Assembly: GCA_003215335.1 (NCBI GenBank)
Contig: QCKM01000007.1
Coordinates: forward strand, 20,315-84,314
From: Prochlorococcus sp. AG-409-P01
Lineage (GTDB): Bacteria; Cyanobacteriota; Cyanobacteriia; PCC-6307; Cyanobiaceae
Length of the DNA stretch: 64,000 nucleotides
Reading direction: 5' to 3'
Shown here piece after piece: positions 34,537 to 44,421 of the stretch. The position numbers and the translations under genes were made by a program. The notes beneath the pieces were generated by a model. That model saw only the letters and a list, made by a program, of their open reading frames with translations. It ran no database searches and had not been told where the DNA came from. The number at the start of each line of letters is the position of its first letter. Position 1 is the first letter of the stretch.

Positions 34537-36131
34537 GCCTGATCATCATTTCGAGAAACGAAACAAACAGAATTTGGTGGAGCCTGAGTATTAGGCAAAT
34601 CTGAGGGTTGGCTGGTTGGTGTCATTTTATCTAAAAGCAAGTCAATACTGCCGCACAGATTAATCTTATCTAAGCCCGTCCTACGACGTAATTGAAGAAG
34701 ACTTTTATTGTAATTCGCAATTGCATCTGCATGATTCAATTCAGCTTGTGTCAGATCACGCTGATTATTAATCACTTCCCGTTGTGTTGAGATACCAGCA
34801 TCAACCCTCAAACGAGCCAATCGAAGAGCCTCTCTTTGAGCCATAACCTCCATAGATGTAGTTTCTATATTTTGAGTAGCAGAAGAAAGGTTAAAAAAAC
34901 TATCTTCAACATCTTTTCTAATCCGGTTTCTTTCTGCGATAAATGCGTACTCACTTTCCTTCGCCTTCTCCTTATTATAACGGTACATTGCTCTAGCATT
35001 TCCACCATCAAATAGTTTCCAGGTCGCAGTTATTCCTACAGTATTAGTTGTATTCCAACTATAATCTTTTGGCTCTACTGGCGCAACTACATTAACTTGC
35101 CCATCAGTCCGATATGTACTCAAAGTATTAAAAATACTGATTACTGGCTGAGTCGCTGCAAGGGCTTCATTGGCCTTACTATTGTTTATAGAAACATCAA
35201 GAATTAAACGATCCAACTCTTCTCTATATGTATAAGCTCCAATCAAACTTTCCTGCAATGTAGGCTCCCATTCACCAAAAACCTTAAGAGGAGACTCAGT
35301 AATTGGTGCAACATTCTGAGGGAGATTGACTATTGACGCCAAATGACTTCTAGCATTTTTTTGCTCTAAAATAGATCTACTTAAGATACTTTTGTCTCTA
35401 AGAAGCTGTGTTTCCGCCTGTAAAACCTCAAACTTACTAGCAATACCTGCATTAAAACGAACTTCAGCATCTTTCAAACTCGTAGCTGAAGATTTAACTG
35501 AATTTTCTGATATTTGAACTCCTTCATCGGCTCTTTGTAATTGAAAGTACTGTATTGTCCCTTCGAGAACTAAGTCCCTTAATTGAATCAAATAAGAATC
35601 TCTAGCTCTTTCATAATTAGCTCTTGCCAAAGCAATCTGAGGAACACGAGCTGGATCAATTAAATTCCACTTAATCTTTGCTGAGAAATCTCTTTTCCAC
35701 TGGCTACTAGTTAAATCAGGAGTTGTTGAATATTTTGAGTTGCTGTGATGATCTGCAGAAAGATATTGGGGCAAGCCATTGGACGATAAATCCAATGATG
35801 GATACCAAGATGAAATGGAAGCCAGTAATTTTGATTTCGCCTGGGCAACCTGCATAGCAGATGCTTTTAAGCTGTAATTATTAGTCTTAATCAATTTCTC
35901 TATCTCAAGTATTGATATTGGTCGAAACTCAGTCACCTCTACCTCAGAAGGTTGATTAGGCAAAGCCAAGCTTCCTAAGCCAAGAGAAGAAAGCTTGGAC
36001 TTGGACAGATTTTCTGAAGGAAAAGGTCTTAAAGACTCATGAGAAGGAGGTAACTGCTTTGCAGAGGCCTCAGAAACTCCTTGAGCAAGCAATGCTGCAA
36101 GAAAAACAATTCTTACGTTCGTCCTAGACAC
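34533..36131 (-). CDS. TolC-family outer membrane efflux protein
   Basis: 532 aa. The N-terminal signal peptide VRIVFLAALLAQGVSEASA is followed by a Pro/Ser-rich linker and two OEP repeats of long helices and short strands. The repeats are recognisable by RFNAGIASKFEVLQAETQLL and RVDAGISTQREVINNQRDL, the duplicated family signature. It forms the outer-membrane/periplasmic tunnel of type I secretion and efflux. No inner-membrane or adaptor partner gene lies next to it. GTG start at 36131. Confidence 0.9.
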   Translation of the reverse strand: MSRTNVRIVFLAALLAQGVSEASAKQLPPSHESLRPFPSENLSKSKLSSLGLGSLALPNQPSEVEVTEFRPISILEIEKLIKTNNYSLKASAMQVAQAKSKLLASISSWYPSLDLSSNGLPQYLSADHHSNSKYSTTPDLTSSQWKRDFSAKIKWNLIDPARVPQIALARANYERARDSYLIQLRDLVLEGTIQYFQLQRADEGVQISENSVKSSATSLKDAEVRFNAGIASKFEVLQAETQLLRDKSILSRSILEQKNARSHLASIVNLPQNVAPITESPLKVFGEWEPTLQESLIGAYTYREELDRLILDVSINNSKANEALAATQPVISIFNTLSTYRTDGQVNVVAPVEPKDYSWNTTNTVGITATWKLFDGGNARAMYRYNKEKAKESEYAFIAERNRIRKDVEDSFFNLSSATQNIETTSMEVMAQREALRLARLRVDAGISTQREVINNQRDLTQAELNHADAIANYNKSLLQLRRRTGLDKINLCGSIDLLLDKMTPTSQPSDLPNTQAPPNSVCFVSRNDDQA

Positions 36132-36155
36132 AGTGATTCAGATACTCGATGAAGC

Positions 36156-37553
36156 TTAGTGAGTCCCCTCACTAACTCCTATTGCGGCGGTAACGATATC
36201 AGCAACCCCATTCACAATCCTGATTGGGACGTTTAGAGCCAATCCAACAGCATCAACAGTCATGTCATCTAAAAAGAGTGCCTTTTCAGGATGCAACATC
36301 ATTGACGGCAAAAGCAGCTCCTCACCAAGGTTCTTATCTCTCAGTCCGTCAATAAGGTCATGACCCGTCAGAAGGCCCGTCACAACTTGGTCTTGCCCCC
36401 AATATGGACTTGACAACCCATACAATCTGAATGTCAAGCCTTCAATGGAATTGAACCTAAAAGAGGCTGGCCTCAAAGCTTCTACTACTAAATTTCCAAC
36501 CACCCAACTGCAGTCTCTTGGGCAGGTCAATCGTTTAGGAAGATCAATCGTGGCATGGTTCATAGCTTCTAAAAAAGCTCTGATTGTGCCAACTCCATTC
36601 TCTTGTTGAGGCAGATCTTCATAAGAAGGCCTTTGAGGCAAAGTTTTTTTCGCAATCAAATACCACTCATCAGCAAGCCAAGCAAAACGGGTCCCTAAAA
36701 GGCTGAAAAAATGTCTCTGAAAATGCTCGACAATTGATATCACTTTCTTTGCAGAAGCTTGATCAACTGGCACTAATCCATCTTCTTCAGGTCGAAAACG
36801 AGTCAACCCAACCGGAACCACCGCGACTGAAAGCACCGCGGGCCAATCGGCTTTTGCAAACTCAGCTAAATCTACAAGCGTTTTTTCTAAAGCCTTTCCA
36901 TCATTAAGCCCCGGGCAGACAACAACTTGTGCGTGAATTTGGAGGCCATTTCTGGAAAACCAGTTGAGCTGGTCCACGATTAGACCGGCCCTGGGATTCT
37001 TTAATAATTTAGCCCTCAAAGAAGGTTCAGTTGCATGTACCGAAACGTAAAGAGGGCTAAGACGCTGAGCCTTTATTCTCTGCCAGTCTGACTGTTTGAG
37101 ATTTGTCAATGTCAAATATGATCCATAAAGAAAACTCAAACGAAAATCATCGTCCTTTAAATAAAGAGTTGACCTTTTTCCAGGTGGTTGTTGATCAATA
37201 AAGCAAAAAGGACAATGATTGTTGCACTGCTTCAAGCCATCAAATAAAGCTTCTGTAAAAACCAATCCCAGTCCATCATCAAGATCTTTCTCGAGATCAA
37301 CTATATGAATCTTCCCCTCTGCATCAATAACTTCAAGTTGCAACTCTTCCTCAACAATCAAATAACGATAATCAATAAGGTCTCGTGGCCGAACTCCATT
37401 AATAGTGAGCAATTGGTCCCCAGCTTGAAAGCCCAACTCTTCCCCAATTGATCCCTTCTCAACAGATTCCACCACTGCAGGTATTGGGCAAGTAGCCAAA
37501 CCTTCAATTTCCAATGGTGTCGACTCGACACCTGATGAAAGCTCATTCCACAC
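36156..37553 (-). CDS. Cyanobacterial PDZ / radical SAM / DUF512 protein (TIGR03279)
   Basis: 465 aa. An N-terminal PDZ-like domain (~residues 20-100, VVESVEKGSIGEELGFQAGD) precedes the radical SAM cluster motif CNNHCPFCFIDQQP (~125-138), a Cys-X3-Cys-X2-Cys. The DUF512 C-terminus follows, ending in DDMTVDAVGLALNVPIRIVN. The family is widespread in cyanobacteria and Clostridia, with unknown reaction. GTG start at 37553. It lies between uppP and tolC on the same strand. Confidence 0.9.
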   Translation of the reverse strand: MWNELSSGVESTPLEIEGLATCPIPAVVESVEKGSIGEELGFQAGDQLLTINGVRPRDLIDYRYLIVEEELQLEVIDAEGKIHIVDLEKDLDDGLGLVFTEALFDGLKQCNNHCPFCFIDQQPPGKRSTLYLKDDDFRLSFLYGSYLTLTNLKQSDWQRIKAQRLSPLYVSVHATEPSLRAKLLKNPRAGLIVDQLNWFSRNGLQIHAQVVVCPGLNDGKALEKTLVDLAEFAKADWPAVLSVAVVPVGLTRFRPEEDGLVPVDQASAKKVISIVEHFQRHFFSLLGTRFAWLADEWYLIAKKTLPQRPSYEDLPQQENGVGTIRAFLEAMNHATIDLPKRLTCPRDCSWVVGNLVVEALRPASFRFNSIEGLTFRLYGLSSPYWGQDQVVTGLLTGHDLIDGLRDKNLGEELLLPSMMLHPEKALFLDDMTVDAVGLALNVPIRIVNGVADIVTAAIGVSEGTH

Positions 37554-37574
37554 AGTCGAAAAGAGCGCTTTTTC

Positions 37575-38444
37575 TCAATTTGATAGCACAGATCTCCACC
37601 AGACCAAAAGAACCATTCCAAAGAACAATCTATAAGCTACAAATATCCAAGCGCTATGTCGTTCTAAATAACTCAAAAGCCAATCAATGGAAAGCCATGA
37701 AACCACAGTTGCAGAAGCAATCCCCAAAACAATAGGCAAGAAACCATGAGTCGAAGAGACCTCAAAAGCATCTTTAAGCTCTACTAAACCCGCAAGAGTG
37801 ATTGCGGGGATGCCAAGAAGAAAAGAAAATCTTGCAGCCTCCTTGCGCTCCCATCCATCCAGCAAAGATGCAGTCAAGGTAATTCCAGAGCGTGAGACAC
37901 CAGGAATTAAAGCCAAAACCTGTCCCAAACCAACAACTAAACCATCTCTTCCTTTGACCATTCTCAAGGTCTTTAAACGTGGCCCAAACCGCTCGGCCAA
38001 TGCAAGCAACAATGCCATCAAAATCGAAACCGACGCAATAGCAGGAATACCTCTTAAAAAAGAAGTTTCATAACCAGTCCAAAAAAGCTTGACGGCCATC
38101 CCACCGAAAATAATGGGCAAAGTTCCAACAAATAATGCGAGGCCTAACTGAGCTTGAGGTTCCCTCCACTGGCTTTGCCTAATACCTAAACCAATGCCCT
38201 TCAAAACACCCTGAATATCTCTGCGAAAATATGCAATTACCGCGAAAATACTTCCCAGTTGCAATACAGCCGTCACAGAAACACCGGGGTCACCCCAACC
38301 GAGTGCAATAGGTACAACCTTCAGATGAGCTGTACTGCTAATAGGCAAGAATTCTGTAAGTCCTTGAATTGCCCCAAGAACCAAGTACCTCAAACAGTCT
38401 TCAAGCAAATTCGATGTTTCAGTCAGGAAAATCATTAACTGCAT
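37575..38444 (-). CDS. uppP: Undecaprenyl-diphosphatase (UppP/BacA)
   Basis: An integral membrane enzyme that recycles the lipid carrier for peptidoglycan. It shows GAIQGLTEFLPISSTAHL (catalytic Glu-rich motif), the second motif GLGQVLALIPGVSRSGITLT and eight or so helices. I place the start at the Met at 38444; several in-frame Met codons exist between 38435 and 38474, and none has a clear ribosome site. It ends 21 bp before the radical SAM gene. Confidence 0.92.
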   Translation of the reverse strand: MQLMIFLTETSNLLEDCLRYLVLGAIQGLTEFLPISSTAHLKVVPIALGWGDPGVSVTAVLQLGSIFAVIAYFRRDIQGVLKGIGLGIRQSQWREPQAQLGLALFVGTLPIIFGGMAVKLFWTGYETSFLRGIPAIASVSILMALLLALAERFGPRLKTLRMVKGRDGLVVGLGQVLALIPGVSRSGITLTASLLDGWERKEAARFSFLLGIPAITLAGLVELKDAFEVSSTHGFLPIVLGIASATVVSWLSIDWLLSYLERHSAWIFVAYRLFFGMVLLVWWRSVLSN

Positions 38445-38708
38445 GTGGACCATACAAAAGAAAGCCATTGCCAAGAATGAATACTCTTTCTTGGATCAGC
38501 AGCTTCTGGATAGTCTTCTAAGGTTCTTTGGTTTGATTGAGAAATCACTTATGTGCATTAAATAGCGGAAACCAAAACACCAGTCGGAGAACAAGAACCA
38601 ATCGCTAAAGATCAAATCCTGAGTAATTCAACCCCATCACAGGCACCTCAAAAGGTTAGTGAAGCTTATCTTTCAAAGCCTAGGAGCCTCCAGTTTTGGT
38701 CAAGTGCC

Positions 38709-39347
38709 ATGGTGGTACTACCTGTGTTTTTGCAGGCTCCATGGGTTCACTTACATCCCTTCTCTGCATGCCTTTTTACATCAATAATTCTTGGGATAGG
38801 CATTTACTTAGTTGAAAGCAAGCATCAAAGATGGGGCAATCCAGGCTCACTACTAGTTGGCGTTAGCGGCAGCTGGTTGGGAGGGTGCCTTTTTTGGGGA
38901 TGGCTTCGTGGACATCCTCTGCTTCATCTTCCAGTAGAAGCTATAGCTCTTCCACTTGCATTAGGTGGACTAAATACACGCTGGCGAATTGGTTCATCCT
39001 TCTATTTAGCTTGCTTATTGGGTACAGCCTTCACCGATCTAATGATGGTCATCACTGGAGTAATGCATAGCTGGCCTGTAGTTGTAAAAGCTTCCATGCA
39101 AGAAGCTCCAACCGTTTTACATAAAACAGCAATAGAACTTCTTCATCCAATACCTTTTGGCTGCCTTATTGCTGCAGGAGCCATAATCTTGTTGCTTGCC
39201 CGTGAGATGAATAAAAAAGCCGCGCTTGGACATAGCCCAAATCAAACTTGGCTTGTAGCTAGCGCAGCACTAACAACAACTTTATGGATCGATGGACTTT
39301 TCTTTCTTTCTGCCCTCTTTCAACCCAAACTCAGTGGTCTGATCTGA
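38709..39347 (+). CDS. DUF3120 membrane protein (start codon uncertain)
   Basis: 212 aa from ATG 38709, with six or so hydrophobic segments. VVLPVFLQAPWV is the conserved opening of the cyanobacterial DUF3120 family. Function unknown. The frame stays open for 49 codons upstream of this ATG, with protein-like composition (PRSLQFWSSA just before the Met). There is no ATG, GTG or TTG in that stretch, only an ATA right after the in-frame stop at 38559-38561. Relatives, as I recall them, have ~20 residues before the VLPVFLQ motif. Confidence 0.8.
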   Translation: MVVLPVFLQAPWVHLHPFSACLFTSIILGIGIYLVESKHQRWGNPGSLLVGVSGSWLGGCLFWGWLRGHPLLHLPVEAIALPLALGGLNTRWRIGSSFYLACLLGTAFTDLMMVITGVMHSWPVVVKASMQEAPTVLHKTAIELLHPIPFGCLIAAGAIILLLAREMNKKAALGHSPNQTWLVASAALTTTLWIDGLFFLSALFQPKLSGLI

Positions 39348-39594
39348 AACAAACTGCAAAAGCTGAGCACATTCATCTAAATACTCCTTCTCCTAAATTG
39401 TAAAATTTGAATCAAGGCTTCTTTAAAAGCTTTGAGTTCCAATAAAGCCATTTATCAAAGACACTTCTACACCAATTGACTTAAACCAATGGATTAAAAC
39501 TCTCAGCAACAGACAATACGCTTATTTCACTGCTATTTTCACAATCAACCCAACCGCAAGCAGTCGATGAAGTAAACGACTTTTTGCAGGTTTC
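39348..39594. other. 247-bp gap between DUF3120 gene and nadB
   Basis: No ORF supported. A weak hairpin AGTCG-N10-CGACT followed by TTTT lies at 39562-39585, only 10 bp before nadB, so its role as a terminator is doubtful. Confidence 0.35.
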
Positions 39595-41265
39595 ATGAGG
39601 ATTACCCCACCAACAAGTTCTATTCCTCAACTCCAATGGGATGTGATTGTCATTGGAGCTGGAGCGGCAGGTCTAATGACATGTCTCGAACTGCCATCAC
39701 AACTCAAGGTGCTTTTGCTTAATCGCAACACTAGTCGTCGTTCATCTAGTCGGTGGGCTCAAGGAGGTATTGCAGCTGTCACTCGTTCAGAAGACAGCCC
39801 AGAGAGTCATGCCGAAGACACTTTTAAAGCAGGGTGTGGACTATGCGATGGGGACTCAGTACGTCAGATGGTTCAAGAAGCACCTCGCTGTGTTCACAGA
39901 TTGCAAAAGCTTGGGATGGAATTTGATCGAGAGGGAGATTCTTTGGCAACAACTCTTGAAGCCGCTCATAGTCATAGACGAGTACTTCATGTTCAAGACA
40001 GAACAGGGCGTGCACTAATAGAAGTACTTCAAGATCAAGTCGACCAACGGGCAAATCTTCTTCATCGAAGAGGTGTACGAGTAACGCAACTCTGGGTTGA
40101 GAACAATCGATGCTATGGCGTGCAAGTTTTAGATGGGCCACTCCTTCATTGGATTTCATCAAGAGCAGTTGTGCTGGCAAGCGGCGGCGGTGGACATTTA
40201 TTTGCAAATACAACTAACCCTGCACAAGCATGTGGAGAAGGCCTTGCACTTGCATGGAAAGCAGGGGCAGCCATCGAAGATCTTGAATTCATTCAATTCC
40301 ACCCCACAGCATTAATGCTAGAAGGAGCCCCTTCTTTCCTCCTAACGGAAGCGTTACGTGGAGAAGGAGCAGTCTTAGTTGATGCGAATGGGGATAGCCC
40401 GGTTTCCAAATTAAAAGGAGGTGATCTTGCCCCGCGTGATCAAGTAAGCAGAGCTTTGGTAGAAACAATGAGGGCACAAAAAGTTCAACATCTTGGGTTG
40501 GATCTCACAAAAATCCCTCAAAAAAGATTGGAAGCGCGATTCCCAAACATCCTTGAAAGATGTAAAGAGTTCGGTCTCGATCTTCCGAAAGAGCCCATAC
40601 CAGTTGCACCAGCAGCGCACTACTGCATGGGAGGAGTAGCAACAAACTTGCAAGCCGCAACTACTCTCAAAGGGCTCTACGCAGTAGGGGAAGTAGCCTG
40701 CACAGGGCTTCATGGAGCCAACCGTCTGGCCAGTAACTCTTTAATGGAATGTCTTGTATTTGCAAGACAAATGGCCTCAATCGAATTAGGCAGCGGAAAA
40801 CCAGGCCTAGTCAATAACATTGAGATGAATCCACAGCCTTGTTCAGAAAAGCTGCATGGGATTGAAACAGATGCATCTCTAGCAAAGGCAATCGAATCTC
40901 TTAGAGGACTTTGCTGGCGTGAAGTAGGAGTAAACAGAACTGCCAAAGGCATGCAACAAGCTCTTAAGGAGATTCAGCAAGATCTACAGGCAATTCGCTC
41001 ACAACCATTACTCAACTTGCTTAATAATCAGAGCAAAGATATTTGCCATAGGCTTGACAATATTGGTCGCAAGAATCTCAATTTGCTTTTAGATCTCAGT
41101 CATCGTCAACTAACAAGTTCATTACTTTTAGAAGCATGCTTATTCAGAGGTGAAAGTCGAGGAGGACATTTCAGGTCAGATGTGCCAACAACCCTTCCCC
41201 AATGGAAATGTCACACCCGTCAAAAAATTGGAGAGGGTCTTTCTACTAGACCTGTAAAGGAATAA
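39595..41265 (+). CDS. nadB: L-aspartate oxidase
   Basis: First enzyme of de novo NAD synthesis, oxidising aspartate to iminoaspartate with FAD. It shows VIVIGAGAAGLMTCLEL (FAD, ~residues 17-33), SRWAQGGIAAV, the substrate region with EFIQFHPTAL and LTEALRGEGAVLVD, HYCMGGV and GANRLASNSLMECLVFA. All are in the order of the succinate dehydrogenase/NadB flavoprotein family. It is 556 aa, including the C-terminal helical domain. Confidence 0.94.
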   Translation: MRITPPTSSIPQLQWDVIVIGAGAAGLMTCLELPSQLKVLLLNRNTSRRSSSRWAQGGIAAVTRSEDSPESHAEDTFKAGCGLCDGDSVRQMVQEAPRCVHRLQKLGMEFDREGDSLATTLEAAHSHRRVLHVQDRTGRALIEVLQDQVDQRANLLHRRGVRVTQLWVENNRCYGVQVLDGPLLHWISSRAVVLASGGGGHLFANTTNPAQACGEGLALAWKAGAAIEDLEFIQFHPTALMLEGAPSFLLTEALRGEGAVLVDANGDSPVSKLKGGDLAPRDQVSRALVETMRAQKVQHLGLDLTKIPQKRLEARFPNILERCKEFGLDLPKEPIPVAPAAHYCMGGVATNLQAATTLKGLYAVGEVACTGLHGANRLASNSLMECLVFARQMASIELGSGKPGLVNNIEMNPQPCSEKLHGIETDASLAKAIESLRGLCWREVGVNRTAKGMQQALKEIQQDLQAIRSQPLLNLLNNQSKDICHRLDNIGRKNLNLLLDLSHRQLTSSLLLEACLFRGESRGGHFRSDVPTTLPQWKCHTRQKIGEGLSTRPVKE

Positions 41266-41271
41266 GACTTC

Positions 41272-42213
41272 TCAAAACCTCCTCTTGCCGTTATATCCAC
41301 TTAAATCTGCAAGTCTCTCAAGTGATTTAACCCCAGAAAAAAGTTCACCATTAATTTCCCATGTAGGGAAGCCTTCAATTTCTTTACTTAAGCAAAGAGC
41401 TCTTTGACTATTCTGGCCATCTTCAGCACACTCAATAACACGAAGTTGAGAAGTAGCTTGCTTCCCAAACATTTCCTTCTGGTCATGACAATGAGGACAC
41501 CAATATGCGCTATACATAACTACACCTTGTTTTGACAAATGCTGGGCAAGATTAATTTCATATGAAGTACTAATACTCTCAACAACTGGCGGTACCCCCT
41601 TGCCCACCTGAAAATCATCAGGAGATTTCGGATCAACAGCTGAAACCCAAATAAATCCAGCGAGGAGAGTTCCTAGAGAAAGCAAAAAGCCCCTAAAAAA
41701 CAATTGGCCAAGATCATCCCACCCGCCACCAATAACAGAAACAATCAAAAGAGCAATGGAAATACAAGCTGAGAGAACACAAAAAAAGCAAAATGCATCA
41801 ATCCTAAAAACCATTAGACCGATCAAAAGCAAGCTAAAAACAGCCATGCAACACGAAGACAAAAACATTCCCCACCAAGTTCGGCGTGTTATCTCCAACT
41901 TGCGCTCCGCTATTCCAGGCAAAAAAGGAATGATTGCCATTCCAAGCACAGCGAAATAAGCAATCGCCCCAAAAAATGACAATGGAAGCAATAGAGCATC
42001 GCCTAAGGGGACTGTTCCCCATGCACTGTTCAGTACCTTGTCACATCCATCCGAGCCGCCAGGACATGAGAGGGTTCCTAGCCAACCCCATCTATGCAAG
42101 GTAATTGAGCCAGTATCAATAAGGCCTACTGTTGCAAGGATTGCCATGACAATCCTTGCCCATTTGGATCCAAGATCCTGGCGGCGACGACTAAAAAGGC
42201 GAGATGAACCCAT
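41272..42213 (-). CDS. Vitamin K epoxide reductase-thioredoxin fusion protein
   Basis: Oxidises protein thiols to disulfides using quinone. The membrane VKOR part (~residues 20-190) has the loop pair C-P-G-G-S-D-G-C and the quinone-site CFFC. The C-terminal thioredoxin-like part (~215-313) has YWCPHCHDQKEMF. I prefer ATG 42213 (MGSSRLF, 313 aa); the reading to 42267 adds residues unlike the family. It is convergent with nadB (6 bp between stops) and divergent from rimO. Homologues oxidise periplasmic and thylakoid-lumen proteins. Confidence 0.92.
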   Translation of the reverse strand: MGSSRLFSRRRQDLGSKWARIVMAILATVGLIDTGSITLHRWGWLGTLSCPGGSDGCDKVLNSAWGTVPLGDALLLPLSFFGAIAYFAVLGMAIIPFLPGIAERKLEITRRTWWGMFLSSCCMAVFSLLLIGLMVFRIDAFCFFCVLSACISIALLIVSVIGGGWDDLGQLFFRGFLLSLGTLLAGFIWVSAVDPKSPDDFQVGKGVPPVVESISTSYEINLAQHLSKQGVVMYSAYWCPHCHDQKEMFGKQATSQLRVIECAEDGQNSQRALCLSKEIEGFPTWEINGELFSGVKSLERLADLSGYNGKRRF

Positions 42214-42278
42214 TACCAGGGAATATTTTTGATGATTCTTACAGTTCTTGAGGAAAAGGTCTTTCACTAATGTGATTT

Positions 42279-43754
42279 ATGGATCCAACTATTAGCGGGA
42301 AAGCAGTTTTAGCGAGAAAATCAATGCACCAAAACCAGTCTCAATCAAAAATCACTCCTGAGAAAGGGCAATTGGATTCCAATAGCAAACCATCTGTAGC
42401 TTTTACGCATCTTGGCTGCGAAAAGAATCGAATAGACACTGAACATATGTTGGGTCTACTAAAGCAAGCTGGTTACAAAGTCAGCAGCAACAAAGCAGAT
42501 GCTGCTGTTGTTGTTGTAAATACGTGCAGTTTTATCCAAGATGCAAGAGAGGAGTCTGTGCGCACTCTTGTAGAACTAGCAAATGAAGGGAAAGAACTCA
42601 TAATTGCAGGCTGTCTAGCCCAACACTTCAAGGGAGAACTTCTGGAATCACTCCCTGAAGCCAAAGCAATTGTTGGGACAGGCGACTATCAACACATTGT
42701 GGAAGTTCTTCAAAAAGTTGAAGCTGGAGAAAGAGTCAACAAGGTCAGTACCACTCCCTCGTTCGTAGGTGACGAGAATCTTCCACGTCTGCGAACAACT
42801 AATCAAGCAGTCGCTTACCTAAAAGTTGCAGAAGGTTGTGACTATAAATGTTCCTTCTGCATCATTCCAAAGCTGAGAGGCATACAAAGAAGCAGACCAA
42901 TCGAATCAATAGTTGCTGAGGCACAGCAACTAGCTCTTCAAGGAGTTAAGGAGCTGATCTTAATCAGCCAAATCACGACTAACTACGGATTAGACCTTTA
43001 CGGAAAACCCTGCCTCGCAGAATTACTTCGAGCACTTGGAGAAGTTCCGATTCCCTGGATACGTATTCACTATGCATATCCGACTGGTTTGACTTCTGAA
43101 GTATTAGATGCATATAGGGAGGTCCCTAACGTTTTGCCATACCTTGACCTTCCCTTGCAGCACAGTCATCCAGAGGTTCTCAAAGCGATGAATCGTCCCT
43201 GGCAAAAAACAATTACTTCTGATCTAATGAGCCGAATACGAGACCAGCTTCCCGACGCCATTCTTCGTACAAGCCTCATAGTTGGATTTCCAGGGGAAAC
43301 CGAGATGCATTTTGATCATCTTGCCTCATTTATCGAAGAGCAGCGCTTTGATCACGTAGGAATATTTACTTTCTCATCTGAAGAAGGAACAGCAGCATCA
43401 AGTCTCCCAAATCATGTCCCTCCTGCAATCGCACTGGCACGCAAAGACAAATTAATGGCGCTTCAACAACCAATATCGGCTGCATGCAACAGCTCTTGGA
43501 TTGGTCGAACTGTTGATGTTTTAATTGAAAAACAAAACCCACAAACTGGGGAAGTGCTAGGTCGCTGTGCCAGATTTGCTCCTGAAGTGGATGGAGAAGT
43601 ACATCTCGAACAAAGTAAGAAGATTGAGGCTGGAACAATGGAGCCCGTTCTGATCACTGGAGCCGATCTGTATGACCTGACAGGGGAAATAGTTGGTGCT
43701 AAGCACATGGTGACCAACCTAAAAAGTCCCTTGCGAGAGAATTCAAAAAACTAA
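42279..43754 (+). CDS. rimO: Ribosomal protein S12 methylthiotransferase RimO
   Basis: Adds a methylthio group to an aspartate of ribosomal protein S12. The N-terminal MTTase domain has three cysteines ([26 protein letters not shown]) for the auxiliary 4Fe-4S cluster. The radical SAM centre is [13 protein letters not shown], and the C-terminal TRAM domain is recognisable. It is 491 aa from ATG 42279; a Met at 42324 is an alternative, as the first ~30 residues are variable. As a two-cluster enzyme it depends on the Suf system. Confidence 0.94.
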   Translation: MDPTISGKAVLARKSMHQNQSQSKITPEKGQLDSNSKPSVAFTHLGCEKNRIDTEHMLGLLKQAGYKVSSNKADAAVVVVNTCSFIQDAREESVRTLVELANEGKELIIAGCLAQHFKGELLESLPEAKAIVGTGDYQHIVEVLQKVEAGERVNKVSTTPSFVGDENLPRLRTTNQAVAYLKVAEGCDYKCSFCIIPKLRGIQRSRPIESIVAEAQQLALQGVKELILISQITTNYGLDLYGKPCLAELLRALGEVPIPWIRIHYAYPTGLTSEVLDAYREVPNVLPYLDLPLQHSHPEVLKAMNRPWQKTITSDLMSRIRDQLPDAILRTSLIVGFPGETEMHFDHLASFIEEQRFDHVGIFTFSSEEGTAASSLPNHVPPAIALARKDKLMALQQPISAACNSSWIGRTVDVLIEKQNPQTGEVLGRCARFAPEVDGEVHLEQSKKIEAGTMEPVLITGADLYDLTGEIVGAKHMVTNLKSPLRENSKN

Positions 43755-43835
43755 ATAATTGCGCTTCATCTGCAAAAGAAACGGCTTATCAAAATGACAA
43801 GTCACTTGAATGATTGACAGCAAAACTGGACTTCC

Positions 43836-43928
43836 TCAGATCAGTTTCGCCGATCTAAGCAAGGTGTTCAAAAGAAATGCTGTAACAATCCCACCACCAA
43901 TCAACAGAACGTAAAAAAGGATGCCCAT
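43836..43928 (-). CDS. petL: Cytochrome b6f subunit PetL-like peptide (30 aa)
   Basis: ATG 43928 to TGA 43836. A single hydrophobic helix (ILFYVLLIGGGIVTAFLL) ends in N-T-L-L-R-S-A-K-L-I. The overall length and the terminal K-L-I match the small PetL (subunit VI) family, whose sequence is otherwise very variable. It would sit at the periphery of the thylakoid b6f complex. It is convergent with rimO. Other 30-residue photosynthetic peptides (PetN, PsbM, Psb30) fit less well. Confidence 0.6.
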   Translation of the reverse strand: MGILFYVLLIGGGIVTAFLLNTLLRSAKLI

Positions 43929-43997
43929 ATCTTTAGGGAGAACTAAGGACTATTAGATCAGACCTTAAGGTCAAATTCGATTATAGATAATTAAGTC

Positions 43998-44396
43998 TCA
44001 ATCTTGTATATAAGGCTCTCCACTGATCAAACAAGCTTCAGCCCTCTGCAATTCCCTTCCCAAATAAAGAGCATGGTCAAGACGGCTTAAGGGGAAAGGA
44101 CCTACTCCTTCTGTAAGTTGAATCCCTAATTCCTTAGCGCTCCGAGCCCGATAAACATGAGAAGGCTTGCGTGATTCACCTCCTCTGCAGCCAATAGGCT
44201 CGCCTGTCTCAGGGTTTGTTGCTAGCCCTTCCTCATTTACATCATTCGTGAAATGCTCGATGATCAATTCATCAGCCACAGAGTCAATTCTTATCAAAAA
44301 ATATCCACTCGGATCAAGCGCTATAAAACGCTGAGACAATTTTTCATCCAATTCATGAATAGCATCTGAAGTTTGTTGCTTAAAAAGTGAGGTCAT
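43998..44396 (-). CDS. DUF4346 family protein
   Basis: 132 aa, soluble. RFIALDPSGYFLIRID and DELIIEHFTND match the cyanobacterial DUF4346 opening. A conserved-looking SHVYRARSAKELGIQLTEG and a DHALYLGRELQRAEACLISG helix follow. The second part resembles the domain fused to dihydropteroate synthase-like proteins in other bacteria. Function unknown. It ends the minus-strand run whose neighbour is the acyltransferase gene, 25 bp upstream. Confidence 0.75.
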   Translation of the reverse strand: MTSLFKQQTSDAIHELDEKLSQRFIALDPSGYFLIRIDSVADELIIEHFTNDVNEEGLATNPETGEPIGCRGGESRKPSHVYRARSAKELGIQLTEGVGPFPLSRLDHALYLGRELQRAEACLISGEPYIQD

Positions 44397-44421
44397 TTCT
44401 GGAATTCAAAAATTCAAGTAA

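Noticed and set aside
39523..39597. A 24-residue minus-strand peptide before nadB
   Set aside because: Too short, only partly hydrophobic, and unlike known small photosynthetic subunits.
43836..43928. PsbM, PetN or Psb30 identity for the 30-residue peptide
   Set aside because: The terminal K-L-I and the length fit PetL better, though the assignment remains moderate.
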